A DNA stretch of 64,000 nucleotides from Breoghania sp. (GTDB taxonomy: Bacteria > Pseudomonadota > Alphaproteobacteria > Rhizobiales > Stappiaceae): positions 37,517-101,516 of the forward strand of contig NZ_JASJAV010000014.1 of assembly GCF_030066895.1 (NCBI RefSeq), written 5' to 3'. Numbering within the stretch: the stretch's first letter is position 1; every line of letters begins with the position of its first letter. Position numbers and translations under genes: made by a program. Positions 47,325 through 60,439 of the stretch are shown here, piece by piece. The notes under the pieces were generated by a model. The model was not told where the DNA came from, searched no databases, and was given only the letters and a program-made list of their open reading frames with translations.

Positions 47325-48020
47325 TCAGTGCCCCTCGTCGAATGTGGAATAAACGCGCCTCATCCGCGGGTCGGCTGCAATGCTTGAAGGCGTGATGATC
47401 TGCTGGTTCCGGATCCGGGACCAGCAAGCCTCGGCATCAGGCGCGACGGTCTTGCACAGCGGATTGTGCTGCCAGTCGCGCAGGAACACGACCCGGCCTT
47501 CCGGCGTCTCACCTCCAAGCTCCCCCAATTGCAGAAGTTTGCCGATCCTGGCTCCGCCTTCCGCATAGGCTGTCCAGATGAGTTCGGCATCGTAGAACGC
47601 GGATTTCTCCAACCGGAAATAGGGATCGTAGGGCTTCAGATAGTGATGGTCGAACGCCGTCGTGATGGCGGGATGGTTGGTGTGGTGCGGGTGCTTGATA
47701 CCGTTGAAACGATAGACCGCATACCGGTGCCCGACCCCGCGTTCAATGAACGCGTCGATCGGGGATTCGAAGACGCCCTCCCGCGGCGTGGCGTCGAGGA
47801 TGTATGCACCGCCGCTTGTGTCCCGCATGATGCCGACATGTGTCAGTCGGCTGCCCGTTGCCTTTTTCAGGAAGGTGGCCAGAGGTCCCGTTGTCTCGAT
47901 GAAAACGAGATCGCCGCTCTCCAGTCCCTCCCAGATCTCATAGGCATGGGCGAGGGCGGCGATACTGGTGAGGACGAAAAAGCCGAGAAATAGCGATCTC
48001 AAATGAACTGCGCGGAACAT
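47325..48020 (-). CDS. YiiX/YebB-like NlpC/P60 family hydrolase, exported
   Basis: The start at ATG 48020 (MFRAVHLRSLFLGFFVLTSI) gives about 231 residues with a signal peptide. The permuted NlpC/P60 pattern is visible: WEGLESGDLVFIETTGPLA, then SRLTHVGIMRDTSGGAYILD with the His. The region that usually holds the catalytic Cys reads FYDAELIWTAYAEGG, with no Cys, so hydrolytic activity is uncertain. A Cys-containing C-terminal part (NPLCKTVAPDAEACWSRIRN) follows. The frame is intact. The family may act on peptidoglycan or lipids. Confidence 0.75.
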   Translation of the reverse strand: MFRAVHLRSLFLGFFVLTSIAALAHAYEIWEGLESGDLVFIETTGPLATFLKKATGSRLTHVGIMRDTSGGAYILDATPREGVFESPIDAFIERGVGHRYAVYRFNGIKHPHHTNHPAITTAFDHHYLKPYDPYFRLEKSAFYDAELIWTAYAEGGARIGKLLQLGELGGETPEGRVVFLRDWQHNPLCKTVAPDAEACWSRIRNQQIITPSSIAADPRMRRVYSTFDEGH

Positions 48021-48263
48021 GACGGAAGAACTCATTTGTTGGAAATGCCGGGGTCTCAAGGCTGGGCCCTTGGGAGCTTTCTGGTGGAGGAGGAAAACCT
48101 ACGCCGCGTGTTTGTTCAAGCGTGTTGGACCATTCCGGGGGATCGGCCGTGTCTCCGGTCATGGGGGGCCTGCCCGTTCTCCTCTTCCTTTCGTTAGGGA
48201 TGACAACCGCCCTCGAAACTGGCAAAGCAGAGGCCAACGAAAACACGGGTTGGCGAGGAACGC

Positions 48264-51275
<3,012 letters not shown>

Positions 51276-51373
51276 TTCTGAAGAGCCGGTTCATCCGGGG
51301 TTCAACCGAGCCTTGTCATATTGCGGACGTATTAAGCATCGGGGACATCGATGCAAGAGGAGCCACGCAGACT

Positions 51374-51944
51374 ATGACAAAGAAATCGAACAAGACCCTT
51401 ACTCGCGCCTTTGTTCTCACGGAAACCGCTGTTGTGGTAGCGGCCTCCGCCTTCGCAGGTGTTGCACTGGCTCAGGGCAAGACACCTCCGGGCCAGCCGG
51501 GCGCCGGTGGTCCTGGTGAGCCAAAGGCAAACATGTTCTAGATGATGGACGTCAACAAGGACGGCAAGATCTCCAAGGACGAATTCGCCGGCCGTGTCAG
51601 CCTCTTCTTCGCGCGCTTCGACACCAACAAGGACGGGACCGTTTTACCCAGGAAGAAGTGACCGCGGTCTTCATGAAGCGCATGCAGGCCCGTGCCGCAG
51701 ATCGGATTGCCCGGTTTGACGCAAACGGCGACGGCAAGGTTTCCAAGGAAGAGTTCGACGCCTATCGCGGCAAGCGCTTCGCGCTTCTGGACCGCACCGC
51801 AACAATGACGACGTCGTCGATGCCGAGGAACTGCGCGTCATGATGCCAATGGTGGCCAAGGGTGACCGTGGTGGCTGGGGCGGACCTCGCGGCGGTGGCT
51901 TCCATCACAACTGGAACCGTCCGTGCGGCGGCCCCGGCGAATGA
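51374..51944 (+). pseudogene. Exported EF-hand protein, in-frame stop and two frameshifts
   Basis: ATG 51374 begins MTKKSNKTLTRAFVLTETAV, a signal-like segment followed by AGVALAQGKTPPGQPGAGG. A TAG at 51539-51541 interrupts NMF-stop-MMDVNKDGKI, where Glu is expected. EF-hand loops DVNKDGKISKDEF, DTNKDGTV and DANGDGKVSKEEF are clear. Frame changes near 51645 and 51805 separate the last loop from VDAEELRVMMPMVAKGDRGG. Such proteins are periplasmic calcium-binding proteins of unknown role. A terminator follows. Confidence 0.8.
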
Positions 51945-51996
51945 CGGCGGACCTGCCGATCAGTAAGATCGGCTTGTGTCGAGATTCAATCCGAGA

Positions 51997-52026
51997 AGAG
52001 GGGCCGCGACAGCTGCCCCTTTTTTG
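51997..52026 (+). terminator. Rho-independent terminator
   Basis: GGGGC / GCCCC stem around CGCGACAGCT followed by TTTTTT, about 55 bases after the EF-hand gene. Confidence 0.7.
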
Positions 52027-52238
52027 TCTGGATATTTGTCCAGTACAATGCGAATAATGGACATTTAAATCAATGCGATAAATACTTATATTCACGTTGG
52101 GGCAACGGGTTTCGAGGATCCGCACATATGGACGGAAAGAGGGGTGGAGCGTGGGCAGGCAAAGGCCGCGGCAAGGATCCGGACGGCTTTCCGCTTGGGT
52201 GGATGCGTCACTTCCGATGATCGGCGACAGCCAGAAAA

Positions 52239-53257
52239 ATGCGGCCGACTGGTAGCGTCGCTTCGGAATGGCGGAACCCCTATGATCTCGGGAGCGTGCC
52301 GCAGGACGGAATCGATCACTGTGCGGCCGGTATCGATGTTCGCTACTACGACGCCGACTTCGTGCGCACGCAATACGACGCGCTCGCGATCCCCTACTGC
52401 GCCGACCCGTTCTCCGACGAGATTTCCGACCTGATCCTTGAGGCCATCCATTGCCGTGTCCCGTATTCGGTCATCCGCATCGGCGACGGCGAGGCGAATA
52501 TCCTGGCCTTTGGGCGCTATTGTGGGACACACATCTCGATCGCTTCTGTTTCGCAGCCTCCATCCTCAAGCGATATGACCGGTTCCAGCTGGGCGAAGTG
52601 TGGTTTTCGCTCCTACGGGACCAGATGGAACTGGTGGTGGAACAGGCTGATATCGTGGGTGTGCTGGGGCTGTGGCGTCCGCCCCTCGAGGACGACCCGC
52701 TGACCCGGGATGCGGCTGCGAAGACAATGACGGCACTCAGGGGAACGGTCGGCCACTGGCGCGGCGTGGACCTGATGCTTCGGCGGGCCCGCGAGACGGG
52801 ATTTGAGGGGCAGATCCCGGTGACGCAGCACCTCTATTTTTATTTTGGCGTTGCGCGCAACGTCGACAGGCTGATCGCGGCCGCATCGCGAACGATCTGC
52901 CTGACCAATCGCGGAATGGTCGTTGAGCGGTTACGCGCGCGCAATCCGGGTGCCTCGATTGATTGGATCCCAGTCGGGGCGACGACACCCGGCCGGGTGC
53001 ACCTGACGGCGCCGGATTTCATCGGGACAACGGAAGTGGCCCTGCCGCAGGATCTGACCGGTTGCCTGTGTCTCGTCGGTACGGGGGTATGGGCGGAAGG
53101 CTATTGCACCACGATCAAGCGCAGGGGCGGGGTAGCGGTCGATCTCGGCAGCGGCTTCGATCTGCTGGATGGCCGTCTCTCGCGGCCGACGCATCGCATG
53201 GTTCCCGCCCATGTGGTGGAGGAACTGCTGCCGGAAGGCGCAAGTATTGAAGAATGA
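52239..53257 (+). pseudogene. GT-D fold glycosyltransferase-like protein, one frameshift
   Basis: From ATG 52239 the protein reaches VPYSVIRIGDGEANILAFGR, the RxGDGE motif typical of GT-D-type glycosyltransferases. An indel near 52533 shifts the frame; the continuation is RFCFAASILKRYDRFQLGEV and WFSLLRDQMELVVEQADIVG. It ends AVDLGSGFDLLDGRLSRPTH at 53257. About 340 residues when repaired. No other sugar-polymer genes are adjacent, so the target is unknown. It is convergent with the PleC-like kinase gene, with a 10-base gap. Confidence 0.7.
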
Positions 53258-53266
53258 ACCGGCGGG

Positions 53267-55690
53267 TCAGATCGCCTGACGACGTCCGCCTGCGGCGGCT
53301 TCGACGGTCTTGTCGCCCTTGTCATCCGCACCCGGCCACAGCTTCTGCTGCTTGACCGGCAACGTCACCGTGACGGTTGTGCCGATCCCGACCTTGGACT
53401 TGATTTCCATCGTGCCGTCGTGGAGATCGACCAGAGACCGCGCGATGGCGAGCCCGAGGCCGGAGCCCTGATGGCTCTTGGTGAACTGGTTTTCCACCTG
53501 CACGAAGGGGCTCGCCAGCCGGTTGATGTCCTTCTTGGCGATGCCGATGCCGTTGTCGGTGATGTCGATCGCCACATAGGCCTCGCCGTTGCGCCGGGCC
53601 GCCACGGTCATCTCGCCGCCCTTCGGCGTGAATTTCACCGCGTTCGACATCAGGTTCAGCAGGATCTGCCTGATCGCCTTGCCGTCGGCATTGATCGACA
53701 GGTCGGCATCCACATCGCGCGAAACGGTGATTTCCTTGGCATCCGCCTCCGGCGAGATGACGCGGACCGTCTCGTCGATGAAGTTGGCGAGGTTCAACTC
53801 GTCGAAGGAGAGATCCAGTTGCCCCGCCTCGATCTTCGACATATCGAGAATGTCGTTGATGACGCCGAGCAGATGCGTGCCGGACTTGTAAATGTCGCGG
53901 CAGTAGTTGCCGTATTTCTCCGAGCCGAGTTCGCCGAACATGCCGCCCACCATGATTTCGGAGAAGCCGATGATGGCGTTGAGCGGCGTGCGCAGTTCGT
54001 GGCTCATATTGGCCAGGAATTCCGACTTGGCGCGGTTGGCGTCTTCGGCGCGGGTCTTTTCCTCGGCGTATTTCTCCGCCAGTTCGACGAGCTGCTGCGC
54101 CTGGTATTCAAGCTTCTGCCGCGACTGGCGCAGATCGGCGACGGTTGCCATCAGCCGCCGCTCGCTGTCCATCAGCTTTTCTTCGTGCAGCTTGCGCGCC
54201 GTGATGTCGGTGCCGACCGACACGTAGCCGCCGTCCTTGGTGCGGCGTTCGGAAATCTGCAGCCAGCGACTGTCTTCAAGCTGCGCCTCGTAGAAGCGCG
54301 ATCCGGCGGGCAGGCCGTCGGCGGGATCGATATGCGCGGTCACGACGGGCTGACGCGCATTCTGCATCACGTCCGTATAGGGCATGCCTGCGTGAATGCG
54401 CGAGGCGGGCAGGTTGTGCAGCTCCATGTAATTGGTGTTGCACATGACCAGCTCGTTGGCGGAATCCCACAGCACGAAAGCTTCCGAAATGGTCTCGATG
54501 GCGTCGCGCAGGCGCAGATCCGCCGTACGTGAGGATTCCTCAAGCTGGCGCTGTTCGGTGACGTCGACCACGATACCGATCAGATGCGGGGAGGCAGCAC
54601 CGGGTTCCTGCGCGACTTCGGCGCGTGCCCGCGTCCAGATCCAGGATCCGTTGGCATGGCGCATGCGGAACATGCGGTCGACCGTCGTCTCGCCGGTTTC
54701 CAGAAGCTCGGAGGCGATTTCGTAGAGATTGCCGTCTTCGGGGTGCATCAATGCGGCCCAATCGGCAAATCCCACCAATTCATCGCTGGGCGGCAGGCCA
54801 AGAATCTCGTACATGCTCTCCGTCCAGAACATTCGGCCCCGGCCGAGGTCCCAGTCGAACAGTCCGCACCTGCCGCGATTGAGAGCCGTTCCGATACGCG
54901 TGGTCGCCGCCTGGTAGATCTCGTCCGCCTGTTCCGCGCGCGCCGCCTGACTGTAGAAGGCGTAGATGAGCACGATCAGGACGGACGAGGTGCCGACGAA
55001 CAAGGTGACCGTGGCGTGCAACGAGGAGCGCCGGCCGGCGAAGATGTCATCGACCGATTGCACGACCGCGACCATGCCGAGCTTGCTGTCGAGATGCTGA
55101 ACGATGGCCAGAACCTCGTTGCCGTTGGCTTCCGTGATCTCCAGAACCCCGGCCCGCGCTCCGAACGTGGTGAGCGGCTGGTTGGGACCGAGCAGCGAGA
55201 TTAGCGAGCGCTGCTCGAGGTCGGGACGCGAGGGTTGCGAGGCAACGACCGTGCCTTCCGGGTTGGTGACCAGGATCTGTCGGCCGAAGCTGGTCGCGCG
55301 CGGCGGCAACGATTGGGAAAGCTCGTTGCGCAACGCGATCTGATAGCCGACTTCGTGCAGGTTTTCTTCGGTGCTGGAAAGCCGGGTTGCGAGGGTGGTG
55401 GCGATCAGGGTGAGATCATCGCGCGCCCGCGCTTCCGTCTCGGCGTGATCTCCGGACATCTCCACGCCGCGGTAGTAGGCGAGAGAGGCGACGAACAGAA
55501 GGCTCAGGACCGGAATTGCGCGCCGAAGGAACCCTTCGGTGGAAACCAAACGGGCATAGGCCGGGCGCGCAAGCAGCCGGATATGGCCGGTCAGCGTCGT
55601 CTTCGGCGATCGGGCGCTGGCGGCCTTCCATTGTCTGGAAATAAAGCCAAAACACCGCCCTGTCGCGTTGCCTATATAGGCCCGCGCCAT
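53267..55690 (-). CDS. PleC-like multi-PAS sensor histidine kinase
   Basis: A start at ATG 55690 (MARAYIGNATG) gives about 807 residues, intact. Two membrane helices (IPVLSLLFVASLAYYRGVEM and VTLFVGTSSVLIVLIYAFYS) flank a periplasmic sensor domain. Two PAS regions follow (FWTESMYEILGLPPSDELVG; AFVLWDSANELVMCNTNYME). The kinase core has SEFLANMSHELRTPLNAIIG, NLMSNAVKFTPKGG and SGLGLAIARSLVDLHDG. The architecture matches PleC/DivJ-family cell-cycle kinases of Hyphomicrobiales; pleC is the likely identity but paralogues exist. It lies next to pepN. Confidence 0.75.
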   Translation of the reverse strand: MARAYIGNATGRCFGFISRQWKAASARSPKTTLTGHIRLLARPAYARLVSTEGFLRRAIPVLSLLFVASLAYYRGVEMSGDHAETEARARDDLTLIATTLATRLSSTEENLHEVGYQIALRNELSQSLPPRATSFGRQILVTNPEGTVVASQPSRPDLEQRSLISLLGPNQPLTTFGARAGVLEITEANGNEVLAIVQHLDSKLGMVAVVQSVDDIFAGRRSSLHATVTLFVGTSSVLIVLIYAFYSQAARAEQADEIYQAATTRIGTALNRGRCGLFDWDLGRGRMFWTESMYEILGLPPSDELVGFADWAALMHPEDGNLYEIASELLETGETTVDRMFRMRHANGSWIWTRARAEVAQEPGAASPHLIGIVVDVTEQRQLEESSRTADLRLRDAIETISEAFVLWDSANELVMCNTNYMELHNLPASRIHAGMPYTDVMQNARQPVVTAHIDPADGLPAGSRFYEAQLEDSRWLQISERRTKDGGYVSVGTDITARKLHEEKLMDSERRLMATVADLRQSRQKLEYQAQQLVELAEKYAEEKTRAEDANRAKSEFLANMSHELRTPLNAIIGFSEIMVGGMFGELGSEKYGNYCRDIYKSGTHLLGVINDILDMSKIEAGQLDLSFDELNLANFIDETVRVISPEADAKEITVSRDVDADLSINADGKAIRQILLNLMSNAVKFTPKGGEMTVAARRNGEAYVAIDITDNGIGIAKKDINRLASPFVQVENQFTKSHQGSGLGLAIARSLVDLHDGTMEIKSKVGIGTTVTVTLPVKQQKLWPGADDKGDKTVEAAAGGRRQAI

Positions 55691-55879
55691 TCGGTATTCC
55701 TTCAAAAATAGTTGTCAGCCTCGTGGATTCGATGTACGTCGCACGTCCGAACCAGGTTCATTTGAATCCACGCGAATCGTCTTGTCTAGAGTCCGCAGAC
55801 AAAAAATAATCTACGGCTCCAGACAGGGCTTAACCACTCGCGTTAACCATGAGCGAAGAGCTGGCAACGCCAATTCTGC

Positions 55880-58528
55880 CTATTGCAGAGAGCGTGTCGC
55901 AATATCCTGAACATCGCTGGAAAGCCCGCCGGTTTCCGCCACTCGCTTGAGGGCGGCTTCCGCCAGTGCGCGCCGACCCGGCTCCAGCGCCTTCCACGAC
56001 TGGAAGGCGGACAGAAGACGCGCCGCAACCTGTGGATTGCGCTTGTCGAGCGACAGTACCGTATCTGCGACAAATTCGAACCCGGCACCGTCCGGACGGT
56101 TGAACTGGGTCTGGTTGCCGGCGGCAAAGGCCCCGATCAGCGCGCGGATGCGGTTCGGATTGGCGTAGGAGAACGCGGGATGCTCGGTCAGCGTGTGAAT
56201 GCGCGCCAGCGTCTCGGGGAAGGGGGCGGTTGCTTGGACCGTCAGCCACTTGTCCATGACCAGCGCGTCCTTGGCAAAGCGTGCCTCGAAATCGTCGAGC
56301 GCTTCCTGCGCCCCGCGATCCGCGCGGTGGACGAGCAGACGGAGCGAGGCCAGCCGGTCCGTCATGTCGGCGGCGGCCTTGTAATGGGCAAGGGTCCGTT
56401 CGCTGGCTTCCCCGTCGATCCCGGCCAGATATTCCAGAACCACAAGCCGCAACGCACGCCGCCCTGCGGCATCCGCATCCGGAGAATAGGGGCCGGTGTC
56501 GGCAAGCGCCTCGTAGAGGATGAGGAAACCGTCCGTGCAATGGCCCGCGATCGCCACCTGCACCGCCTTGCGGACAGACGTGATGGCATCAGGATTGACG
56601 TCGGAGCCGATCTCGCGGGCGATGTCGGATTCAGAGGGTAGCTGCAGCAGCTGCGCGCGCAACGCGGACTCGAAATTCTCGTCGGCAACCGCATCGCCGA
56701 TCAGCGAGGCGAGATCCTGGATTTCCTGCGTCGCCAGATTGGACGGCGAATGCGCCCCGCGCTTCAGCAACTGCATGGCCAGCGTCTGAACCGTCTGCCA
56801 GCGATTGAAGGGATCGGGATCGTGGCGGGCGAGGAAGACCAACGCATCGTGGTCCTTGTTGTCGGTCAGCCGCACGGGCGCGGAAAAGCCGCGCAGCAGC
56901 GAGGAAACGGGCTTTGCGCTCAATCCCTCGAAGGTGATCGTGTGCTTCGGCTCGGTAAGCACGATGACATCGTCACGGATTTCGGCGCCTGAGGCCGCCG
57001 TCCATTCCATCTCGCCGCCATTGGGGCCGATCAGGTCAAACCGCACCGGGATCGTGAAGGGCAGCTTCGTGTCCTGGCCCGGCGTCGGCTGGCAGGACTG
57101 CTCGATGTCCATGCGCAGGCGCTTGTTGGCCTCGTCCCACTGTTCGGAGATCTTCAGCGACGACGTGCCCGCCTGGGCATACCAGCGGGCGAACTGGGTG
57201 AGGTCGGTCTTGTTGGCGTCCTCGAAGCTCTTCAGGAAATCTTCGATCGTCGCCGCTTCGCCGTCATGGCGTTCGAAATAGAGATCCATCCCGGCGCGGA
57301 AGCCCTTCTCGCCGAGGATCGTCTTGAGCATGCGCACGATTTCCGCGCCCTTCTCGTAGACGGTCGCGGTGTAGAAGTTGTTGATCTGACGGTAGGCAGT
57401 CGGGCGTACCGGATGGGCGAGCGGGCCGCCATCCTCGGGGAACTGGTGCGATTGCAAAAGGCGCACGTCGGCGATGCGCTTGACCGGGCACGAACGCATG
57501 TTGGAGGAGAATTCCTGATCGCGGAAGACCGTCAGGCCTTCCTTCAGGCAGAGCTGGAACCAGTCGCGGCAGGTGATGCGGTCGCCGGTCCAGTTGTGGA
57601 AGTACTCGTGCGCGATCACGCTCTCGATACCGGCATAGTCTTGGTCGGTTGCGGTCTCGGGGTTCGCCAGCACGTACTTGTCGTTGAAGACGTTGAGGCC
57701 CTTGTTCTCCACCGCGCCCATGTTGAAGTCGGACACGGCGGCGATCATGAAGATGTCGAGATCGTATTCGCGCCCGAACGTCTCCTCGTCCCAGCGCATC
57801 GAGCGCTTCAGCGAGTCCATGGCGTAGTCGCAGCGCGTCTCGTTGCCGTGCTCCACATAGATGCGCAGTTCCACGTCGCGACCGCTGATCAGCGTGCGGT
57901 AGGTGTCGGAAACGCAGGCCAGATCGCCCGCCACCATGGCGAACAGGTAGGACGGCTTGGGGAACGGGTCGTGCCAGATCGCGTAGTGGCGATCCGTGCC
58001 TTCGATATCTCCCGATTCAACCGGGTTGCCGTTGGCGAGCAGGATCGGCGCATCCGATTTGCGCGCCTCGATGCGCGTCGTATAGACGGCCAGCACGTCG
58101 GGGCGATCGTAGAAATAGGTAATGCGGCGGAAGCCCTCCGCCTCGCACTGGGTGCAATAGGTGCCAGACGAGCAATAGAGCCCCATCAGCTTGGAATTGG
58201 TGTCCGGATAGATCTCGGTGACGATCTCCAAGACGAACGGATCTGACGGCGGCGTCTTGACGACGAGCTTGTCCGCGCTGACCTCGTAGTCCGTGTGGTC
58301 GAGCCGCGCGCCGTTCAGCGACAGGCTGAGAAGTTTCAGTTCATCGCCCGCAAGCTCCAGCGCGGTTCCCGGCGCTGTCTCATCGCGCTTCGAAAAGGCG
58401 ATCTTTGCCGTCACCCTGGTCGCCTTGGGGGCAAGGCGGATATCCAGATCGACCGTGCGGATCGCATAGGACGTGGGGCGGTATTCCTCCAGGCGGATGG
58501 GTTGAGCCTCATCGGTGCGCATCGGCAA
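55880..58528 (-). CDS. pepN: Aminopeptidase N (M1 family zinc peptidase)
   Basis: An 882-residue intact protein, normal for bacterial PepN. The zinc site HEYFHNWTGDRITCRDWFQL with the downstream Glu is intact. The substrate-anchoring GAMEN motif reads NMGAVENKG, with Val in place of Met. The N-terminal part includes EYRPTSYAIRTVDLDIRLAP. PepN removes N-terminal residues from peptides in the cytoplasm. It sits between the PleC-like gene and an alpha/beta hydrolase gene on the same strand. Confidence 0.94.
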   Translation of the reverse strand: MPMRTDEAQPIRLEEYRPTSYAIRTVDLDIRLAPKATRVTAKIAFSKRDETAPGTALELAGDELKLLSLSLNGARLDHTDYEVSADKLVVKTPPSDPFVLEIVTEIYPDTNSKLMGLYCSSGTYCTQCEAEGFRRITYFYDRPDVLAVYTTRIEARKSDAPILLANGNPVESGDIEGTDRHYAIWHDPFPKPSYLFAMVAGDLACVSDTYRTLISGRDVELRIYVEHGNETRCDYAMDSLKRSMRWDEETFGREYDLDIFMIAAVSDFNMGAVENKGLNVFNDKYVLANPETATDQDYAGIESVIAHEYFHNWTGDRITCRDWFQLCLKEGLTVFRDQEFSSNMRSCPVKRIADVRLLQSHQFPEDGGPLAHPVRPTAYRQINNFYTATVYEKGAEIVRMLKTILGEKGFRAGMDLYFERHDGEAATIEDFLKSFEDANKTDLTQFARWYAQAGTSSLKISEQWDEANKRLRMDIEQSCQPTPGQDTKLPFTIPVRFDLIGPNGGEMEWTAASGAEIRDDVIVLTEPKHTITFEGLSAKPVSSLLRGFSAPVRLTDNKDHDALVFLARHDPDPFNRWQTVQTLAMQLLKRGAHSPSNLATQEIQDLASLIGDAVADENFESALRAQLLQLPSESDIAREIGSDVNPDAITSVRKAVQVAIAGHCTDGFLILYEALADTGPYSPDADAAGRRALRLVVLEYLAGIDGEASERTLAHYKAAADMTDRLASLRLLVHRADRGAQEALDDFEARFAKDALVMDKWLTVQATAPFPETLARIHTLTEHPAFSYANPNRIRALIGAFAAGNQTQFNRPDGAGFEFVADTVLSLDKRNPQVAARLLSAFQSWKALEPGRRALAEAALKRVAETGGLSSDVQDIATRSLQ

Positions 58529-58714
58529 ATCTCCAAGCTGGTTTCAGGCGCTTTGAAAAGCGCTTCTGGTTTAAATCGAATGCTCTTCTATAGAAGTCCG
58601 GGACGGGGCATGAGAAGCGCAAAACCCCTGTCCTGGGCCCTTGGTGTCATCTCGAAACGGTCCTGACAGGCCAGGTGGCGGCCGAAGGGAGGGAACGAAT
58701 GATGCAACAAGGCC

Positions 58715-59530
58715 TTACTTGCCGAGTTGGGTGAGATCGTGAACGAGTGAACTGTCGGTATCTGCCAACGATGCGATGACGGTGAAATGGTTCGCTCCGG
58801 CCTCTTCGTGCAAGGTGGCCTCGGTGCCGCCGCGGTTCCAGAAATCGACGATGACGCGGGACTGACGCTTGTATTCCTTCGACTCCGCGCCGCCGACGGT
58901 CGCGATCAGCTTGGTGCCATAGGGAATGCCCATGGTGATCGGCGAATTGGTGACCGCCTCCTTCTGATCCATCCCCAACGCCTTGTTGACGCTGGTGCCC
59001 AGCAGAGGCACTAGATCGAACAGGCCGGAAATCGCTAGCCCGGCCCTGGCAAGGGCGGGCGGCAGACGCCGGGCCCGCCAGTCGGTTGCCAGAAGCGCTG
59101 CGGTCAGATGCCCGCCCGCCGAATGGCCGTAGCTCAGGATTGGCTTGCGGTAGGTCTCCCACAGATATTCCGCAAGGCTGCGGATTTCGCTCACGATATC
59201 GCCGACGCGCACTTCCGGGCACAGATCGTAGCTTGCCACGCAGACCGTATAGCCATGGGCGTTGAGCCCGCGTGCCATGTGGGAGAAATGCTTGCGATCG
59301 AGCGACTGCCAGTAGCCGCCATGCAGGAAGAGAGCGATCGAATTCGCCTCCGTGCCGCCGGTCGGGTGGAACAGATCGTAGAAGAGGCGCGGGCCGAGGC
59401 CGTAGGCACGATCGAGATCGCAGGACGCGCTTTCGCGATAGGCGGCGGCATCCCGCTCCCAGCCGGCAATGATCTCGGGGTGCTCCGGTACCATGACCCG
59501 GTTGTTGTACTCGGCTTCGTAATCGATCAT
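58715..59530 (-). CDS. Alpha/beta hydrolase, kynurenine-formamidase/carboxylesterase-like
   Basis: A start at ATG 59530 (MIDYEAEYNNRVMVPEHPEI) gives 271 residues. The oxyanion motif SIALFLHGGYWQSLDR, the nucleophile elbow ILSYGHSAGGHLTAALL and a later His (EEAGANHFTVIASL) form the expected triad with an Asp. The HGGYW signature is shared with kynurenine formamidases and related esterases; the substrate is not determined here. It is divergent from the TetR-type regulator across about 190 bases, so the regulator may control it. Confidence 0.82.
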   Translation of the reverse strand: MIDYEAEYNNRVMVPEHPEIIAGWERDAAAYRESASCDLDRAYGLGPRLFYDLFHPTGGTEANSIALFLHGGYWQSLDRKHFSHMARGLNAHGYTVCVASYDLCPEVRVGDIVSEIRSLAEYLWETYRKPILSYGHSAGGHLTAALLATDWRARRLPPALARAGLAISGLFDLVPLLGTSVNKALGMDQKEAVTNSPITMGIPYGTKLIATVGGAESKEYKRQSRVIVDFWNRGGTEATLHEEAGANHFTVIASLADTDSSLVHDLTQLGK

Positions 59531-59719
59531 CGCTTTCCCCGGCGCTATTGCTCGCCGTCTTTTTGCATGTCTGTGAGAGCAGGATAGATGATCATCCCCG
59601 ATTCTGGGGGCGCGCATCTTCCGATGTACCGGTTTTTTCGCATTCGGTGGTGAAGTTCTTAGGTGCGATCCGCTCAGAAGGTTTGCTCAAGCATCTTCTA
59701 TGGGGTAGCCGAGTTCTCC

Positions 59720-60312
59720 ATGAGCACTAAGGACACCCCGCCGCGCCCCGGCCGCCCCGCCACCATCCGCGATGCGGCTGCCGCGCTTTTTGCCGCCAAG
59801 GGCTATGACGGCACTTCCCTTCAGGACGTTACCTCCGCCGTCGGCGTGACCAAGGCCGGGCGGGCTCTACCACTACTTCTCCACCAAGCAGGATCTGTTC
59901 GACACGATCGTGCTCGCCGTCCTGTCCGACATGCTCGACTGGGCGAAGGAGCGTGTGGTGAAGGCGGAGACGCCGGGCGAGCGGGTCGCCGCCTTCATGG
60001 CCGGGCATCGGCTTATTTCGAAGCCAACCGCAATCCCTATCGCGCCGCCTTCATCGGCCGGGGCGGTGATCTCTATGTCTTCACGCCCGAGCAGATGGCC
60101 GCCCGGCGCGCATATACGGATTTTCTGACGGCCATTCTGGAGGAGGGGAGGGCGCAGGGCGCCTTCGTTTTCGACGATGCGCCCCTCACCACGCGCGGTA
60201 TCCTGGGCATGTTGAACTGGATGACGCGATGATACAATCCGCAAGGGCGCAAGGGCGCAAGAGCGCGGCCGAGTACGCCAGGATCATCCTGACGAGCATT
60301 GCCTCGGATTAA
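59720..60312 (+). pseudogene. TetR-family regulator, frameshifts, in-frame stop and 8-bp duplication
   Basis: ATG 59720 gives MSTKDTPPRPGRPATIRDAA and ALFAAKGYDGTSLQDVTSAV, the TetR helix-turn-helix. An extra base near 59862 shifts the frame before GLYHYFSTKQDLFDTIVLAV; another change near 60010 precedes SAYFEANRNPYRAAFIGRGG. TGA 60230-60232 follows LGMLNWMTR (Trp expected). Then an 8-bp repeat (GCAAGGGC, 60241-60262) disturbs the end, which repaired would read AAEYARIILTSIASD to 60312. It probably once controlled the adjacent hydrolase or the glutaryl-CoA genes. Confidence 0.8.
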
Positions 60313-60439
60313 CTTTTTCTGAATACAATTTATTACCGGCCGGACGGTAGGTAATTAACGCATACCGCGAGATGTGCGCCGGGGCCGAGGGTCTGAGACG
60401 ACGACCGGCCGTTTCGCTTGATGATGGGAGAGACAGCAT

